A DNA stretch of 64,000 bases from Pseudogymnoascus destructans. Its lineage: Eukaryota > Ascomycota > Leotiomycetes > Thelebolales > Thelebolaceae. The position numbers were made by a program, and so were the translations under genes. Shown piece after piece: positions 1 through 10,075 of this stretch (within the stretch, counting starts at the first letter, position 1; each line of letters begins with the position of its first letter). The notes beneath the pieces were generated by a model, which was given only the letters and a program-made list of their open reading frames with translations, was not told the DNA's origin and ran no database searches. The stretch lies in NCBI RefSeq assembly GCF_001641265.1, contig NW_020167526.1, positions 434,001 through 498,000 on the forward strand, written 5' to 3'.

Positions 1-735
1 CGAAAGTTACCTTGTCGAATATACGCTAAGGGAGATGGACGAGGTGGCATTTGCCGGAAACGGAGACGGTGGGATGAGGCAAGATGTTGTTATGGTATGA
101 GGTACACTCAGCTGAACTGAAGACATTGTTGCAATCCTCGTTGGGGTTACACGAAAAACGCGCATAGTTCTAGCCAGCCCTTCAGAGTCGGTTGTGTATC
201 ACGACCAATAACAGACGCCATCCCTCGTTATTACACCATTAGCTCCAGTCATAGGTCTATCTCGGTTCAGACTCTGAGCTACGATGCTATCGTGCTTGTC
301 TGTCTCTTGAATGTTGGCTGTCGCGTGGGTAGTTACAGGGCCGCGTACCTATCACCTGTCACGTATGGGTAGCGGATTATATAACTCCCTTGTGCTAGCG
401 GCGTGGGATGCGCTAGAGTTTTTGAAGTTAAGTGGGGGATGCCCTGACCTACCTAAAATAATAGTGGCGTAAAAAGGCGATCTGTAAGGGGTATTATTGC
501 TCTGTAGCACGGCCTCGGTTTCATACGATCTGTTGGGTGTGGGGGCGGCGTTCCAATCACGGGGGGCAAAATGAAGGAATCTTGACTTTTGTTATGATAA
601 CGTTCAGTATATTAATGGCTATATACATATCTTGACACAAAGACGCATGCATCATGATGATATTTACTGTGCTCTGCTGGGAATTTCTGTGTTATTTATG
701 TCTTAGCCTCTAAAAGTCTAAAGAGGGACTATGGA
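1..735. other. gene-free left flank
   Basis: No ORF with recognisable homology is seen on either strand in these 735 bases. They end at an 8-base sequence (ACTATGGA, 728-735) abutting a hAT terminus. I see no RNA gene or repeat here. Confidence 0.5.
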
Positions 736-1678
736 CAGTGTTCGGCGGATATATATCCGGGTAGTATCCGTGACTCCCACGGGTAGGGTATGTATCCGGC
801 CAAAATCCTACGGGTAGAGTAGGTATATATCCGGATACATGAGGCTGAATAGAGTATATAAAAATGAAGCTTTTGATAATACTAGTAACCTACCCTAACC
901 CCTTATTCGTGTGCCTCATCGTCAGCATCATCGCCATCACTATCAGCCTCTTGAATCCGACCCCAATTCCGTAAGCAAAGTAAATATCTAATTGTTGGCG
1001 GTGATAACCTATTCTGCTTTTTTGTACTAATAACACTACCATTACTAAATACCCGTTCTGATGCTGCGGATGTTGCTGGAATTGCCAAGTGACCACGAGC
1101 AATACGGGCAATAATTGGATATTGGTATTGCTTTGCAACCAATATTTGAGAATATCAGTGTGCTCACCAGGCCGTGGTTCAAGCATCCACCGCCTCCATT
1201 CTGGCTCCTGAAATGCTAAGCCCTCTGACGCAAATAGGTCTTCGTCAGAATCAGGCTCTTCATCTATTGTAGTTGTAGTACCTATTGCTTCCGCAAGGGC
1301 TGTTTCACGGTTGATACGCTCTGTATCAAGGTGATACTCTCGCTTTTGGTATGTCCTACAGACGTCTTCGAATTGTGCCCTTGCTCGTGATCTTCGTGTA
1401 TCGTCTATAGTATTTCGATATAACCTTTTGAATACTGTATGATTCATTCGTGGGTCGCAAATTGTAGCAACAGCTGAGTGCTTACACTGCTGATTCGTCG
1501 TAAGAGTATAATATTCATTAAGCTTTTGAAGCACAGCTCCGCATGCCAGTCCAATTGCAGAGCTTTTACCAAGATCTTCTTGTATCGATATAACTTTATT
1601 TATCATCTTTAAGTAAAGAGGGATAGTAAAGTTAAGGGTTGGATATGAATCGCTTTGTAACCGTCTCAATGGCTTTAA
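736..1678 (-). mobile_element. hAT-1: 3' part of a hAT DNA transposon
   Basis: Begins with the terminal sequence CAGTGTTCGGCGGAT, whose inverted copy ends at 26928. The subterminal region (about 745-845) is full of TATCCGG/CGGGTAG repeats, as expected of hAT subterminal transposase sites. It carries the C-terminal part of a transposase on the minus strand and is cut at 1678 by a solo LTR. On the far side of that LTR lies a second copy of the same family in the opposite orientation, so this is half an element. The flanking octamer ACTATGGA does not match the octamer after 26928 (TGGGTCAT), which fits a recombined rather than a single insertion. Confidence 0.7.
890..1678 (-). pseudogene. hAT transposase, C-terminal fragment (hAT-1)
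   Basis: The minus-strand reading frame aligns with the two other hAT transposases of this window from the motif YPTLNF through LNEYYTL and CDPRMN. The C-terminal dimerisation domain (IPATSAASERVFSNG, LSPPTIRYLLCL) is in a different frame after about 1140, so one small indel breaks the reading frame just after DILKYW. The N-terminal half, including the BED finger, is missing because the reading frame runs into the solo LTR at 1679. It is a fragment and cannot make a transposase. Confidence 0.75.
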
Positions 1679-2587
1679 TGTAATGGTGGGTGCACCAGAT
1701 ATGAGAATCTAGCCACCCAAGGAAGGGATGATTTTACTAAGACAACACACTGTCTTAGGAAAAAGAGCCAAAGGGTCGTAGCTTAGACTATTCCACAATG
1801 CAGCAATCAGGTGTATGATGTAGTGGAGTGGTTTAGACAAGTTGTAACAAATGCTGAGTCTGAGAACTCAGGGATAAGTCAGAGGTTAGCACCTCACTGA
1901 CTTTTCAGAAACAAGGAGTAACAAGATCAATGCTTGGAAGCTTGGAAAAGACGTGAAAGTATGTGATAGTCGATTTACTGTATTGTCTGCTTGCCCTTTC
2001 TTAAGGAAAGGGCAATCCTATTTATGCTAAAGGAGTGTAGTTCTCTCATTTTCCAAGACTTTCCATGACTAACCAGGCTTGGTAACTGTAGTCGACATAA
2101 GAGGATCCCATAGAACCATCTCCTAGGTTCCTAGCCTATAGGAAGTGAAAGGAGGTCCAAGGTCAGAGTACCCCTATAGACAAATTATGTCATAACTTAA
2201 CCAATCTTGTGGGTAACTAAGGAGCGATGACGTGTAATGAATCATAGAGGGTTATAGAAGCTTTTGGAGCTATCGTTCATGTTTCTAGGCCTCTAGTTGA
2301 TAGAGATATGTCATGTGTAGTATTAGCCCAGTAACTAAGGAGTGATGTCATGTAATGAATCATAGAGGGTTGTAGAGATATGCTATGTGGTCATATCGGC
2401 CCAGTAACTAAGGAGCAATGACGTGTAATGAATCATAGAGGGTTGTAGCAATCGTTGAGTAGTATTGCTCTTGTTGTTGGTGTGACAAGCCAAAATATGT
2501 ATAGTGACTTGTAGGTTTGAGGAGGAGATTTCCAAGTTTGCTCTTGAGTTTGATAGCAAACTGAGTGCAACGAATGTCAGTATGACA
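1679..2587 (+). repeat. solo LTR, family L1, copy A
   Basis: A 909-bp unit starting TGTAATGGTGGGTGC and ending GTCAGTATGACA. The same unit recurs at 8622-24301 (split), 34272-35180, 40195-40973 (reverse) and 42476-42939 (reverse, partial). It contains about three imperfect direct repeats of a unit with the core GTAACTAAGGAG..ATGAATCATAGAGGG (about 2213-2455). Two other copies have 5-bp target duplications, so it is an LTR. This copy has none (TTTAA before, TCAAG after) and separates two oppositely oriented hAT halves, so it probably marks an LTR-LTR recombination. No internal region of this family is present in the window. Confidence 0.8.
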
Positions 2588-3480
2588 TCAAGCCCATCTA
2601 GTAGTACATCGTCATTTTTCAAGCCACGCCCATCAGACTTACCAAAGCAACCAAGAAAGCTAGCAAAGTATAGAGAGTTATTGCTCTAGTTTATTGTATC
2701 AAACAATCTATTAATATGCCTTGTTAAAAGCCATTCATTTCATGAATTAGTCCAATTTTTAAGCCTAACGACTATGACAATATCAGCATGTACGTTACAC
2801 TGAGAACTATAGCGTCAATTCTTATATCACTAAGGCCAGCTACAAATTGAGCTCCATTCTCATATTAAGAGAGGAGGCTAGATATCTATAACAACAGATG
2901 CATGGTCTACACAGAACTATACAGATTACACAGCTATCACAGCACATTAGATCAATAATAAATGGCAACAGAAATCTAGAGTGCTTAATGTTGTACATCT
3001 TAAAGAGCCTACCTATAGTAGTGAATATTTGGCTTAACAATTAGCAATTGTAACAGATGATATGGGTATTACAGGAGCTATCTTCACCTGAATAAGGGAC
3101 AACGCCTTAGCTAATACTGTTATGTTTACAGAATATGAGAAATTGGCTCAAGACCAAGAAGTTACAACGTAACAACCCTGGACATTTAGAGTTAAGGAAG
3201 GAGACGTACGATGTATAGCCCGTATCATCAATATTACTGTTTAAGATGCTCTTAAGACTTTAAAAGCAGCTCCTGCTAAGCAGGCTGAGAGTTATCAATG
3301 TGAGCAAGGAGCTACACGGATTCCAGTAAGCTTTGATAGTAATATTGAAGTTAAGAATACTCGAGGTAAGCTACGAAGACATATATAAAACTAGCCATAG
3401 TAAGAAATATAAACTCTAGTACGCTTGGCATCATAATTGCCTGATTAGGATACCAGCTGCTACAGTGTTGAATCTAGGGT
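2588..3480 (+). pseudogene. hAT-2 transposase, N-terminal half, decayed
   Basis: Conceptual translation in one main frame follows hAT-3 (24634-25923) in order: FFKPRP, KYRELLL, VTDDMGITGAIFT, RDNALANT, EYEKLAQ, QPWTFRVKEGDVRCIARIIN, LRRHI. About a dozen in-frame stops interrupt it, most explained by C-to-T or G-to-A changes (CAA/CAG to TAA/TAG). It starts directly at the right edge of the solo LTR, so the BED-finger end is missing. The last 100 bases before 3516 no longer align. Confidence 0.7.
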
Positions 3481-3515
3481 TACTATTCATAAGTAGTTAA
3501 CGTACATGTAACGTA

Positions 3516-5345
3516 TTTCACAAGCGAGTTGGCCACCCAAGCAAGTTGGCCACCAAAACACCAAAATTGACTATTACTGCCTACTACTACACCACCACCC
3601 TACATAATGACCCTTATTCGATCGTAATTGAATCCTTGTGCCTCGTACATGTACGGGAGTTATGGCCCATAATACCACATATGCCACAGCGCTTCTGTCG
3701 GCCTGTAGAACCCACCTGCCGACAATGCTCACTTGCCACCTCCGTACGGACTTGAGCTTCTACCTCAGCACTCTGAAGCATATCCTCTCCCTCTCGTACG
3801 GAGAGACTGCCCCCTTGCATTATACGCCTCTTGCGCTTCCTTTCCCTCCTCTTTTTCTGTTCATTTGCCGCTTGTAGAGCCTTAACTTCTGCCTTAAGTA
3901 GAACAGCAGAATGCATCATCATTTCCGCCCCTTTAACAAGGCAGCTAACAGCATCATTAATTGAGGTAGGAGAGCTATTCTGATGTCGTACGATGCGGTT
4001 CTTAATGTGCTCTGTTTGAAAGTTAAGCTCCCTTATAGTTTGAGGAGTCTTTGAAGTCCAATTGTCACTCTCAACTATAGGAGGTGTTGGAGTCCTTAAG
4101 CGTAGATTTAAGTGAGAGAGGACACTCTGTGGCTCGTACGGAACTAGTCCTGTAGCTCGGAATCCGCTCTTGATGTTCTGCTCTGTAAACGTAGCTTTGA
4201 ATGCTTCTTTGAATGCAGAGAGGAACTCAAGCTTTGTGATGTGGTTTAGCCGGTTCTGTACGAAGGTTTCAATCTGCTTTCCGTACGAAAGCTTTAGTGG
4301 CGCAAAGCAGCTCACATCAAGAGGCTGAAGAATGTGTGATGAGTGTGGTGGCATACAGAGGGTAATTATCTTCCGTTCTGTGCAGTAGTGTTGAAATTGA
4401 GCAGAGATGTGGCTCTCATGTCCATCAAGAATAAGAAGGCGATAGGTTCCGACCGTACGAGCATTTGTATGTCGATTGAAGTGTTGAATCCACTCATACC
4501 CAATTGAATTTGAAGTCCACCCATTCTCACTAAGCGTAATCACCCAATTGTCTGGTAATCCTGAGTCTTCGTACCAAGCTGAGAGGTGATTCTGCGCCTT
4601 GAAAATAATGAACGGCGGGAGTGCCCATCCGTACGAATTAACACCTTGGATAATTGACACCCACTCTCTATTCCCTGGCTGTATAGTCTTTGGACGGCTC
4701 TTTGCTTCTGAGCTTGTGACTACCTTTGCAGTAGCAATAACTCCCATTGCGAAACCTGCTTCATCAAAGTTGTAGATGTCCTGCTCTAAGATGCCATATT
4801 TTGCGACTGTGTTTCGTACGAGGGTGAACCACCCTTCAATTATCTTTGGATCTTCGCATTTTGCTCGTTTGTAATCGTACTTCCGACTAAACTTTGCTTT
4901 AAGTTCCGTACGACGCGTTATGAAGTTACTAGTCCAGTTCTTCCCAGTAGGGCTCTCACCTCGTTCGGAGAGTAGTAGGTCTGCCATTTCTTGCACAGCT
5001 TGCGGCCGGGGCGGAAATCCACGCGAATCTAGGTCGAGAATATACTGAACAAGAGCTGACTCTTCGTACGAAGTTAGGTTTTGTGATTTTGGGGTAGAAT
5101 CACGTCGGGAGGTCATTCCATTCATTCTGTTGGTAAGGGTACTACGTGACACGTCGTATGATAATGCAGCAGCTCGGACACTCTTAAATTGACGTTCCTT
5201 TAGTGCCTGAATAGCTAATAGTATTCTACCCTCTTGATTTGAGGATTGGGCTTGTGTTGGTTGTGGCATAGTTGACTGTAGTCAAGTTGACGCGTTTTGG
5301 TGTTTTGGTGGCCAACTTGCTTGGGTGGCCAACTCGCTTGTGAAA
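3516..5345 (-). mobile_element. pogo A: intact Fot1/pogo-type transposon
   Basis: 1830 bp, bounded by TA on both sides (3514-3515 and 5346-5347) and by a perfect 51-bp terminal inverted repeat beginning TTTCACAAGCGAGTTGGCC. The repeat contains two copies of GTTGGCCACC. It encodes one uninterrupted transposase. Perfect ends and an intact ORF suggest recent and possibly continuing activity. The element is packed with CGTACG (10 exact copies, see findings). Confidence 0.9.
3614..5269 (-). CDS. pogo A transposase (DDE_1 family, DD35D)
   Basis: 551 residues. It would cut and paste the element at TA dinucleotides. Order of parts: an N-terminal psq-type helix-turn-helix (about 15-50), a CENP-B/Tc5-type helix-turn-helix (about 65-135, FPPRP and NWTSNFITRR), and a DDE_1 catalytic core with D169 (NFDEAGF), D282 (LILDGHESH) and D318 (LQPLDV), exactly 35 residues between the last two. 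A basic coiled segment (about 465-490, KKRRERKRKRR) and a C-terminal CCHC zinc knuckle (CGICGIMGHNSRTC) follow. The ATG at 5269 begins MPQPTQ and aligns with the start of pogo B. No stop or frameshift is seen, so a functional enzyme is likely. Confidence 0.92.
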   Translation of the reverse strand: MPQPTQAQSSNQEGRILLAIQALKERQFKSVRAAALSYDVSRSTLTNRMNGMTSRRDSTPKSQNLTSYEESALVQYILDLDSRGFPPRPQAVQEMADLLLSERGESPTGKNWTSNFITRRTELKAKFSRKYDYKRAKCEDPKIIEGWFTLVRNTVAKYGILEQDIYNFDEAGFAMGVIATAKVVTSSEAKSRPKTIQPGNREWVSIIQGVNSYGWALPPFIIFKAQNHLSAWYEDSGLPDNWVITLSENGWTSNSIGYEWIQHFNRHTNARTVGTYRLLILDGHESHISAQFQHYCTERKIITLCMPPHSSHILQPLDVSCFAPLKLSYGKQIETFVQNRLNHITKLEFLSAFKEAFKATFTEQNIKSGFRATGLVPYEPQSVLSHLNLRLRTPTPPIVESDNWTSKTPQTIRELNFQTEHIKNRIVRHQNSSPTSINDAVSCLVKGAEMMMHSAVLLKAEVKALQAANEQKKRRERKRKRRIMQGGSLSVREGEDMLQSAEVEAQVRTEVASEHCRQVGSTGRQKRCGICGIMGHNSRTCTRHKDSITIE

Positions 5346-5352
5346 TACGTTA

Positions 5353-7189
5353 TAGCGAAAGCGCCAAACAAGCGAAAGCGCCAAAATGATGCGGTGACCA
5401 AACCCCCCAACTAAATGTTAATTCCTCAACAACAAAACATGCCCCATAAAAACGATGAAAGCCAATTAGTGCTAGCTATCCAGGCTATGCAAAGCGACCC
5501 AAAGTTACGCCTTCGAGTTGCTGCTAGGATCTATTCTGTGGACCACCGCAAGCTAGGTCGTCGTCTAGAAGGTGTACCTTCACGACGCGATATCCAAGCC
5601 AACTCACGGAAATTAGTTAACCTAGAGGAGTCCGTCCTTGTTCAGTATATACTCGACCTAGCTGCCAAAGGGTTTCCTCCTCGGCTGTCTGTTGTTGAAG
5701 ATATGGCAAGTCGACTACTTGCAACACGCGACGCGTCACGCGTTGGGTCGCGTTGGGCTTCAAACTTTGTTAAGCGGCGTGTAGAGCTCCAGACACGCTT
5801 TCAGCGCAAATACGACTACCAGAGGGCTAAGTGCGAAGATCCAGAAGTTATTAATGGCTGGTTTGAGCTTGTGCGTAACACAATTGCGAAATATGGTATC
5901 GATGAAGCAGATATCTACAACTTTGATGAGACTGGGTTTGTGATGGGCGTTATCTCAACTGCTATGGTTGTAACAAGCTCAGACGGGCGGGCAAAAGCAA
6001 AGAAGGTACAGCCTGGTAATCGGGAATGGGTTACAGTAATCCAAGGCGTTAGTTCTCAAGGTTGGGCAGTACCACCATTTATCATTGTTGCAGGCAAAAA
6101 CCACCTTACATCTTGGTATGAGAATAGTGGATTTTCAAGCGATTGGGTGATTTCTGTTACTGAAAATGGCTGGACTACAAACGAGAGAGGCATGGATTGG
6201 ATTCAGCACTTTGAGAAGCATACAAAGGCCCAGAGTGTTGGTGGTTATCGCTTGTTAGTCCTTGATGGTCATGAGAGCCACCACTCAGATGAGTTTGAGG
6301 AGTACTGCAAGGAACACAACATTATTACGCTTTGTATGCCTGCTCACTCTTCTCATCTACTCCAGCCACTTGATGTTGGCTGTTTCGGCCCGTTAAAGCA
6401 GGCCTATGGTCGGCAAATTGAAGATATGATGCAGGCTCATATTTCTCATATTACAAAGGATGACTTCTTTCCTGCCTTCCACGCTGCATTTAACACTACA
6501 ATGACGGAAAGTAACATTCGAGGCGGGTTCCGAGGGGCAGGGCTTCTTCCATTTGACCCTGAGAGAGTGATATCTACACTTGATCTTAAGTTAAGGACAC
6601 CAACGCCTCCAAGCTCCCGCCCAGGTACTGCTCAACCTTGGGTTTCTCAGACACCAAACAACCCAATTGAAGCTATGTCACAGTCTACATTTATTAAAAC
6701 TCGGATTTCACGCCATCAAAATAGCTCTCCAACCTCAATCTATGCAGCTGTTGACCAGTTTACAAAGGGTGCATCGCAAATAATGCATCAATTAGCACTG
6801 CTAAAGGCAGAGAACCAAAACCTATGACAGGCAAATGAAGTACTAAGCAAGCGCCGGAGAGCTAGGAAAACACGACTACAGCAAGGAGGATCACTTAGTC
6901 AACAAGGGGCGCAAGAGCTACAGGATGAGAGGGATGTTGTGCAGCAGGTAGAGCAGGAAATAAGGGCAAGCCGTGGTCGGAAGCCAAGGGAAGAAACCCG
7001 TGCCCGTCGCTGTGGCAAGTGTGGTGAGACTGGGCACAATGCGCGCACGTGTCAGATTGTAATAGACACCTCTGAGGAAGAGGACTCCGAGTAGTTTCAA
7101 TTGATTTCTAATGTTGTGGTAGATTTATCGCAATGTTTGTCGTGAGGGTAGATAATTTTGGCGCTTTCGCTTGTTTGGCGCTTTCGCTA
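5353..7189 (+). mobile_element. pogo B: Fot1/pogo-type transposon, nearly intact
   Basis: 1837 bp with a perfect 35-bp terminal inverted repeat (TAGCGAAAGCGCC..., containing two GCGAAAGCGCCAAA units) and TA on both sides (5351-5352, 7190-7191). It lies only 5 bp from pogo A and in the opposite orientation. Terminal repeats differ completely from pogo A although the transposases are related, so it is a separate family of the same clade. Confidence 0.88.
5439..7093 (+). pseudogene. pogo B transposase with one premature TGA
   Basis: The frame is open from 5415 (ATG at 5415 or, by alignment with pogo A, 5439, MPHKND) to a TGA at 6825-6827, then continues in the same frame to TAG at 7091-7093. 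Parts match pogo A: psq and CENP-B helix-turn-helix regions, catalytic D171, D284 and D320 (numbered from 5415; DD35D), a basic coiled tail and, beyond the TGA, the zinc knuckle CGKCGETGHNARTC. One CGA-to-TGA change would explain the stop. The catalytic core is complete upstream, so the truncated 470-residue product lacks only the knuckle tail. Confidence 0.85.
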
Positions 7190-7191
7190 TA

Positions 7192-7425
7192 CATGTACGT
7201 TAGTTAAATAAGTAGTTAGTTAAATTAAATTCGGTTAGCTGCAAAACTATGTTCTAATGTACGAAGATGAAGTTATTGGTAATTCCATTAATCTATATAT
7301 GATAATTACAGTATGAATACCCCCTATTTAACATTCTAGTTAACGTTTTAGGCTAATATGCCTCCTATCTAGCCTTTAAATCTACTAAACCCCCTATTCC
7401 TTTGTCTGGCTTTCTAAATAGCCTT
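7192..7425. other. A/T-rich stretch of unknown origin between pogo B and hAT-2
   Basis: About 230 bases, rich in TAGTTA and TTAAAT, do not align with the hAT proteins on either side. With 3480-3513 they may be remains of another element that was in hAT-2 before the pogo insertions. No ORF is seen. Confidence 0.35.
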
Positions 7426-8356
7426 AGATGGCAAGTGGTGGAATTTAACATACGAAATGGTTACAACAGCCATTAAGCTACAAACACCTATTACAGCAAT
7501 CTGTGCTACTTAGCAAATGGATCTAAGTATTAGGGATATTGCTCTTATGCTAGAGGATTAGGTACCACTCTACACACTTCAAAATTTCTTCTACATATTT
7601 GTTAAGCCTTCACAAAAGCTACAAGCAAGCTTATATCCAACACTTAACTTTGCAATTCCTTAATATCTAAAGATGATAAATAAGCTTTAAGCTTTACAGA
7701 AGGAGGTTGGCATATCGTCAACAATTGGCCTAGCTTGTATTGAAGCATATAAGAAGCTTAATGAGTACTATACTCTTGCTGCAAATCAATGATGGGGTCA
7801 TTTAGGGGTAGCTACAATTTGTGATCCACGCATGAATCTTAATGTATTCAATAGCCTTTGCCTAAGCTGTGTAGAAGAAGTCAAACGGAATAGGGTTAAG
7901 CAGCAGTTTCATGATGTCGTTATTCAATACAGAGACCGCTAATACTATCTTGATGAGGAGAAAAGGGAAGCTGAGGCCGATTTACTGCAGGTGCCTATAT
8001 AACCTAACTCTGACAATGATTTATACACCTCTTATGGCATTTACCAAGAACCAGAATGGAAGTGCTAGCTTGTTGAATCCCAGCTAGGTCTAACAACAGG
8101 TATCCTTAAATATTAGGCGGCAAAGCAATATCAATATCCAATTGTAGCTGCAATTGCTCAGGACTATTTAGCAATTCCAGCAACATCTGCTACATCAGAA
8201 CAGGTCTTTAGTAATGGAGCTGACATTCTTACAAAGAAGAGGAATAGGCTGTCTCCTGAAACACTTCAGTATTTGCTATGTTTAAGAGATTGGGGTCATA
8301 TACTAGATGTTGAAGATAGCGATGCTGAAGATGCTAATGGTAAGGGGGAGGACTAG
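7426..8356 (+). pseudogene. hAT-2 transposase, C-terminal half, decayed
   Basis: Conceptual translation aligns with hAT-1 and hAT-3: MVTTAIKLQTPITAICAT, LYPTLNFAIP, LNEYYTLAANQ, VATICDPRMNLN, EPEWK, ILKY, then the dimerisation domain IPATSATSEQVFSNGADIL and LSPETLQYLLCLRDWG. In-frame stops stand for expected Q (TAA, TAG) and W (TAG, as in ILKY-stop-AAKQYQYP). The pattern is transition-type decay rather than indels. Normal stop TAG at 8354-8356. Confidence 0.72.
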
Positions 8357-8937
8357 GCGTTGTAGCTATAAGCTATACATTTATTTTATATAAGGCTACT
8401 TATAGATTTTGAGCCTCAATATCCTGAAGATCCAGATATAACCCGTATCTATCCGTCAAATGTTGACCGGATCATGATCCTATCCGTGACAGTTACGGAT
8501 CAGATCCGGATCAGTGTTGCCGGAGTAGTACTCGCTGTGAGTAGTACTCACTGAGTCCCCAAGTACTACTGTACTCGGGTGATATTTTGAGTAGTCGGGG
8601 ACTTGCTGAGTACTACTCTGATGTAATGGTGGGTGCACCAGATGTGAGAATCTAGCCACCCAAGGAAGGGATCAATTTACTAAGACAACACACTGTCTTA
8701 GAAAACAGAGCCAAAGGGTCGTAGCTTAGACTATTCCACAACGCAGCAACCAGGTGTGTGATGTAGTGAAGTGGTTCAGACAAGTTGCAACAAATGTTGA
8801 GTCTGGGAACTCAGGGGTAAGTCAGAGGTTAACACCTCACTGACTTTTCAGAAACAAGGAGTAACAAGATCAATGCTTGGAAGCTTGGAAAAGACGTGGA
8901 AGTATGTGATAGTCGATTTACTGTATTGTCTGCTTGC

Positions 8938-9412
8938 TGTAACGCTGACTTCTAAACGATTGAAGACACAGAGGTTCTCTTGCGTAAAGGTTTACTTATC
9001 AGAGGAGGCAGGGGATCAGACACAAAGGCTTCAAGTAACACGTTACTAGTATATAACAAATACTGTATTGAGTTGAGCACGAAGCTCCTATCTAAGGAAA
9101 TACTATCTACTTATATAGTGGCGTCGTGCCTAGTGGACTCTTGGGAACTCACTCGAGTCCTCGGAGTCCTGGACTCTTAGGACTCTTCTCATCATCCTGC
9201 GAGTCCATCACGTGCCTAGTGGACTCCTGGGAACTCACTCGAGTCCTCGAAGTCCTGGACTCTTAGGACTCTTCTCATCATCCTGCGAGTCCGTCACGTG
9301 ATACTTTCAGAACTACTATTCCCCGCTGCCCCTCCAGGTACCAGGGCCGGTCTCATGCGACCTCCCTCCTTCCTGTCCTGTAGTTGGCCAGCCTTCTTGT
9401 TCCGTCGTAACA
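8938..9412 (-). repeat. Gypsy-1 3' LTR
   Basis: On the plus strand it runs TGTAACGCTGAC...GTCGTAACA. It contains a tandem duplication of about 86 bp (starting near 9125 and 9211, unit beginning CGTGCCTAGTGGACTC) and ends beside a purine tract on the minus strand (AGGGGAAGGGAGCGAG, complement of 9413-9428). Confidence 0.92.
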
Positions 9413-9508
9413 CTCGCTCCCTTCCCCTGGGCATTCATCTCGAATCCTATAAGTACGTCCATGCCCCCGGGACTCTGCTGCTCCTCAGCGAGTCCTTCAA
9501 CATGCAAC

Positions 9509-10075
9509 ATGCCTACTGACACTGCCCGCAAACTCCAGGAACGCAACGATCTTGTCCGTCGAATAAAGAACCACGGATACGAACTACCCGAAATGGATTC
9601 TTGCTCGAACTGCGTGAGGCGAAACATTACTTGCGTGTCGTCTCCAAATGATTCACGGCGGTGCGCCGAGTGCGTTCGTCGCAACTTGAAAGAAAAGTGT
9701 GACTGTATGGGTCCTGAGCATCCCGACTGGGTGAAGCTCGAACGGGAGGAGGATCGCCTGGATCGCGAAGAGGAAGAAACCCTTTCGAAGTTACTTCGTC
9801 TGCGGAAGCAGAAACGCCTCATCCGAACCCGTGGTAAAGATATGCTCCGGCGAGGTTTGAAAACCCTCGACGAGCTTGATGCGGCAGAGGAGGCCGAACG
9901 TGTGGCTGCTGAGAAGCGTGACGCTGTTGAGGCCGAGGAACAGGCAGTTAGCGCTGCCTCCTCATCTGTGACCGGGACCCCCGCTTCCTCCGATCCACTG
10001 GCCTACTCCCCTGCATCTTGGGATCAATGGCTGGCGGATGGCGGCGTCGATATTCCTCCAGCAGTTCTTTGCTGA
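9509..10075 (+). CDS. Gypsy-1 antisense accessory protein with six-cysteine cluster
   Basis: 188 residues from the ATG at 9509 (MPTDTARK). It is read against gag-pol, starts 97 bp inside the 3' LTR and overlaps the last 128 bp of pol tail to tail. Cysteine pattern C-x2-C-x6-C-x9-C-x2-C-x8-C (CSNCVRRNITC then CAECVRRNLKEKC), the spacing of a fungal Zn(II)2Cys6 cluster, although the basic residue pattern is not the textbook one. A highly charged helical stretch with coiled-coil character follows (about 75-150, EREEDRLDREEEETLSKLLR). The C-terminus is Ser/Thr/Pro-rich. No intron is needed here. Function is unknown; a nucleic-acid-binding regulator is an inference. A decayed relative is at 52708. 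Confidence 0.75.
   Translation: MPTDTARKLQERNDLVRRIKNHGYELPEMDSCSNCVRRNITCVSSPNDSRRCAECVRRNLKEKCDCMGPEHPDWVKLEREEDRLDREEEETLSKLLRLRKQKRLIRTRGKDMLRRGLKTLDELDAAEEAERVAAEKRDAVEAEEQAVSAASSSVTGTPASSDPLAYSPASWDQWLADGGVDIPPAVLC

Noticed and set aside
9316..9822. 168-codon minus-strand ORF opposite the Gypsy-1 accessory gene
   Set aside because: Arg/Ser-rich shadow of the plus-strand gene, no motif; the plus-strand frame has the cysteine pattern shared with other elements.
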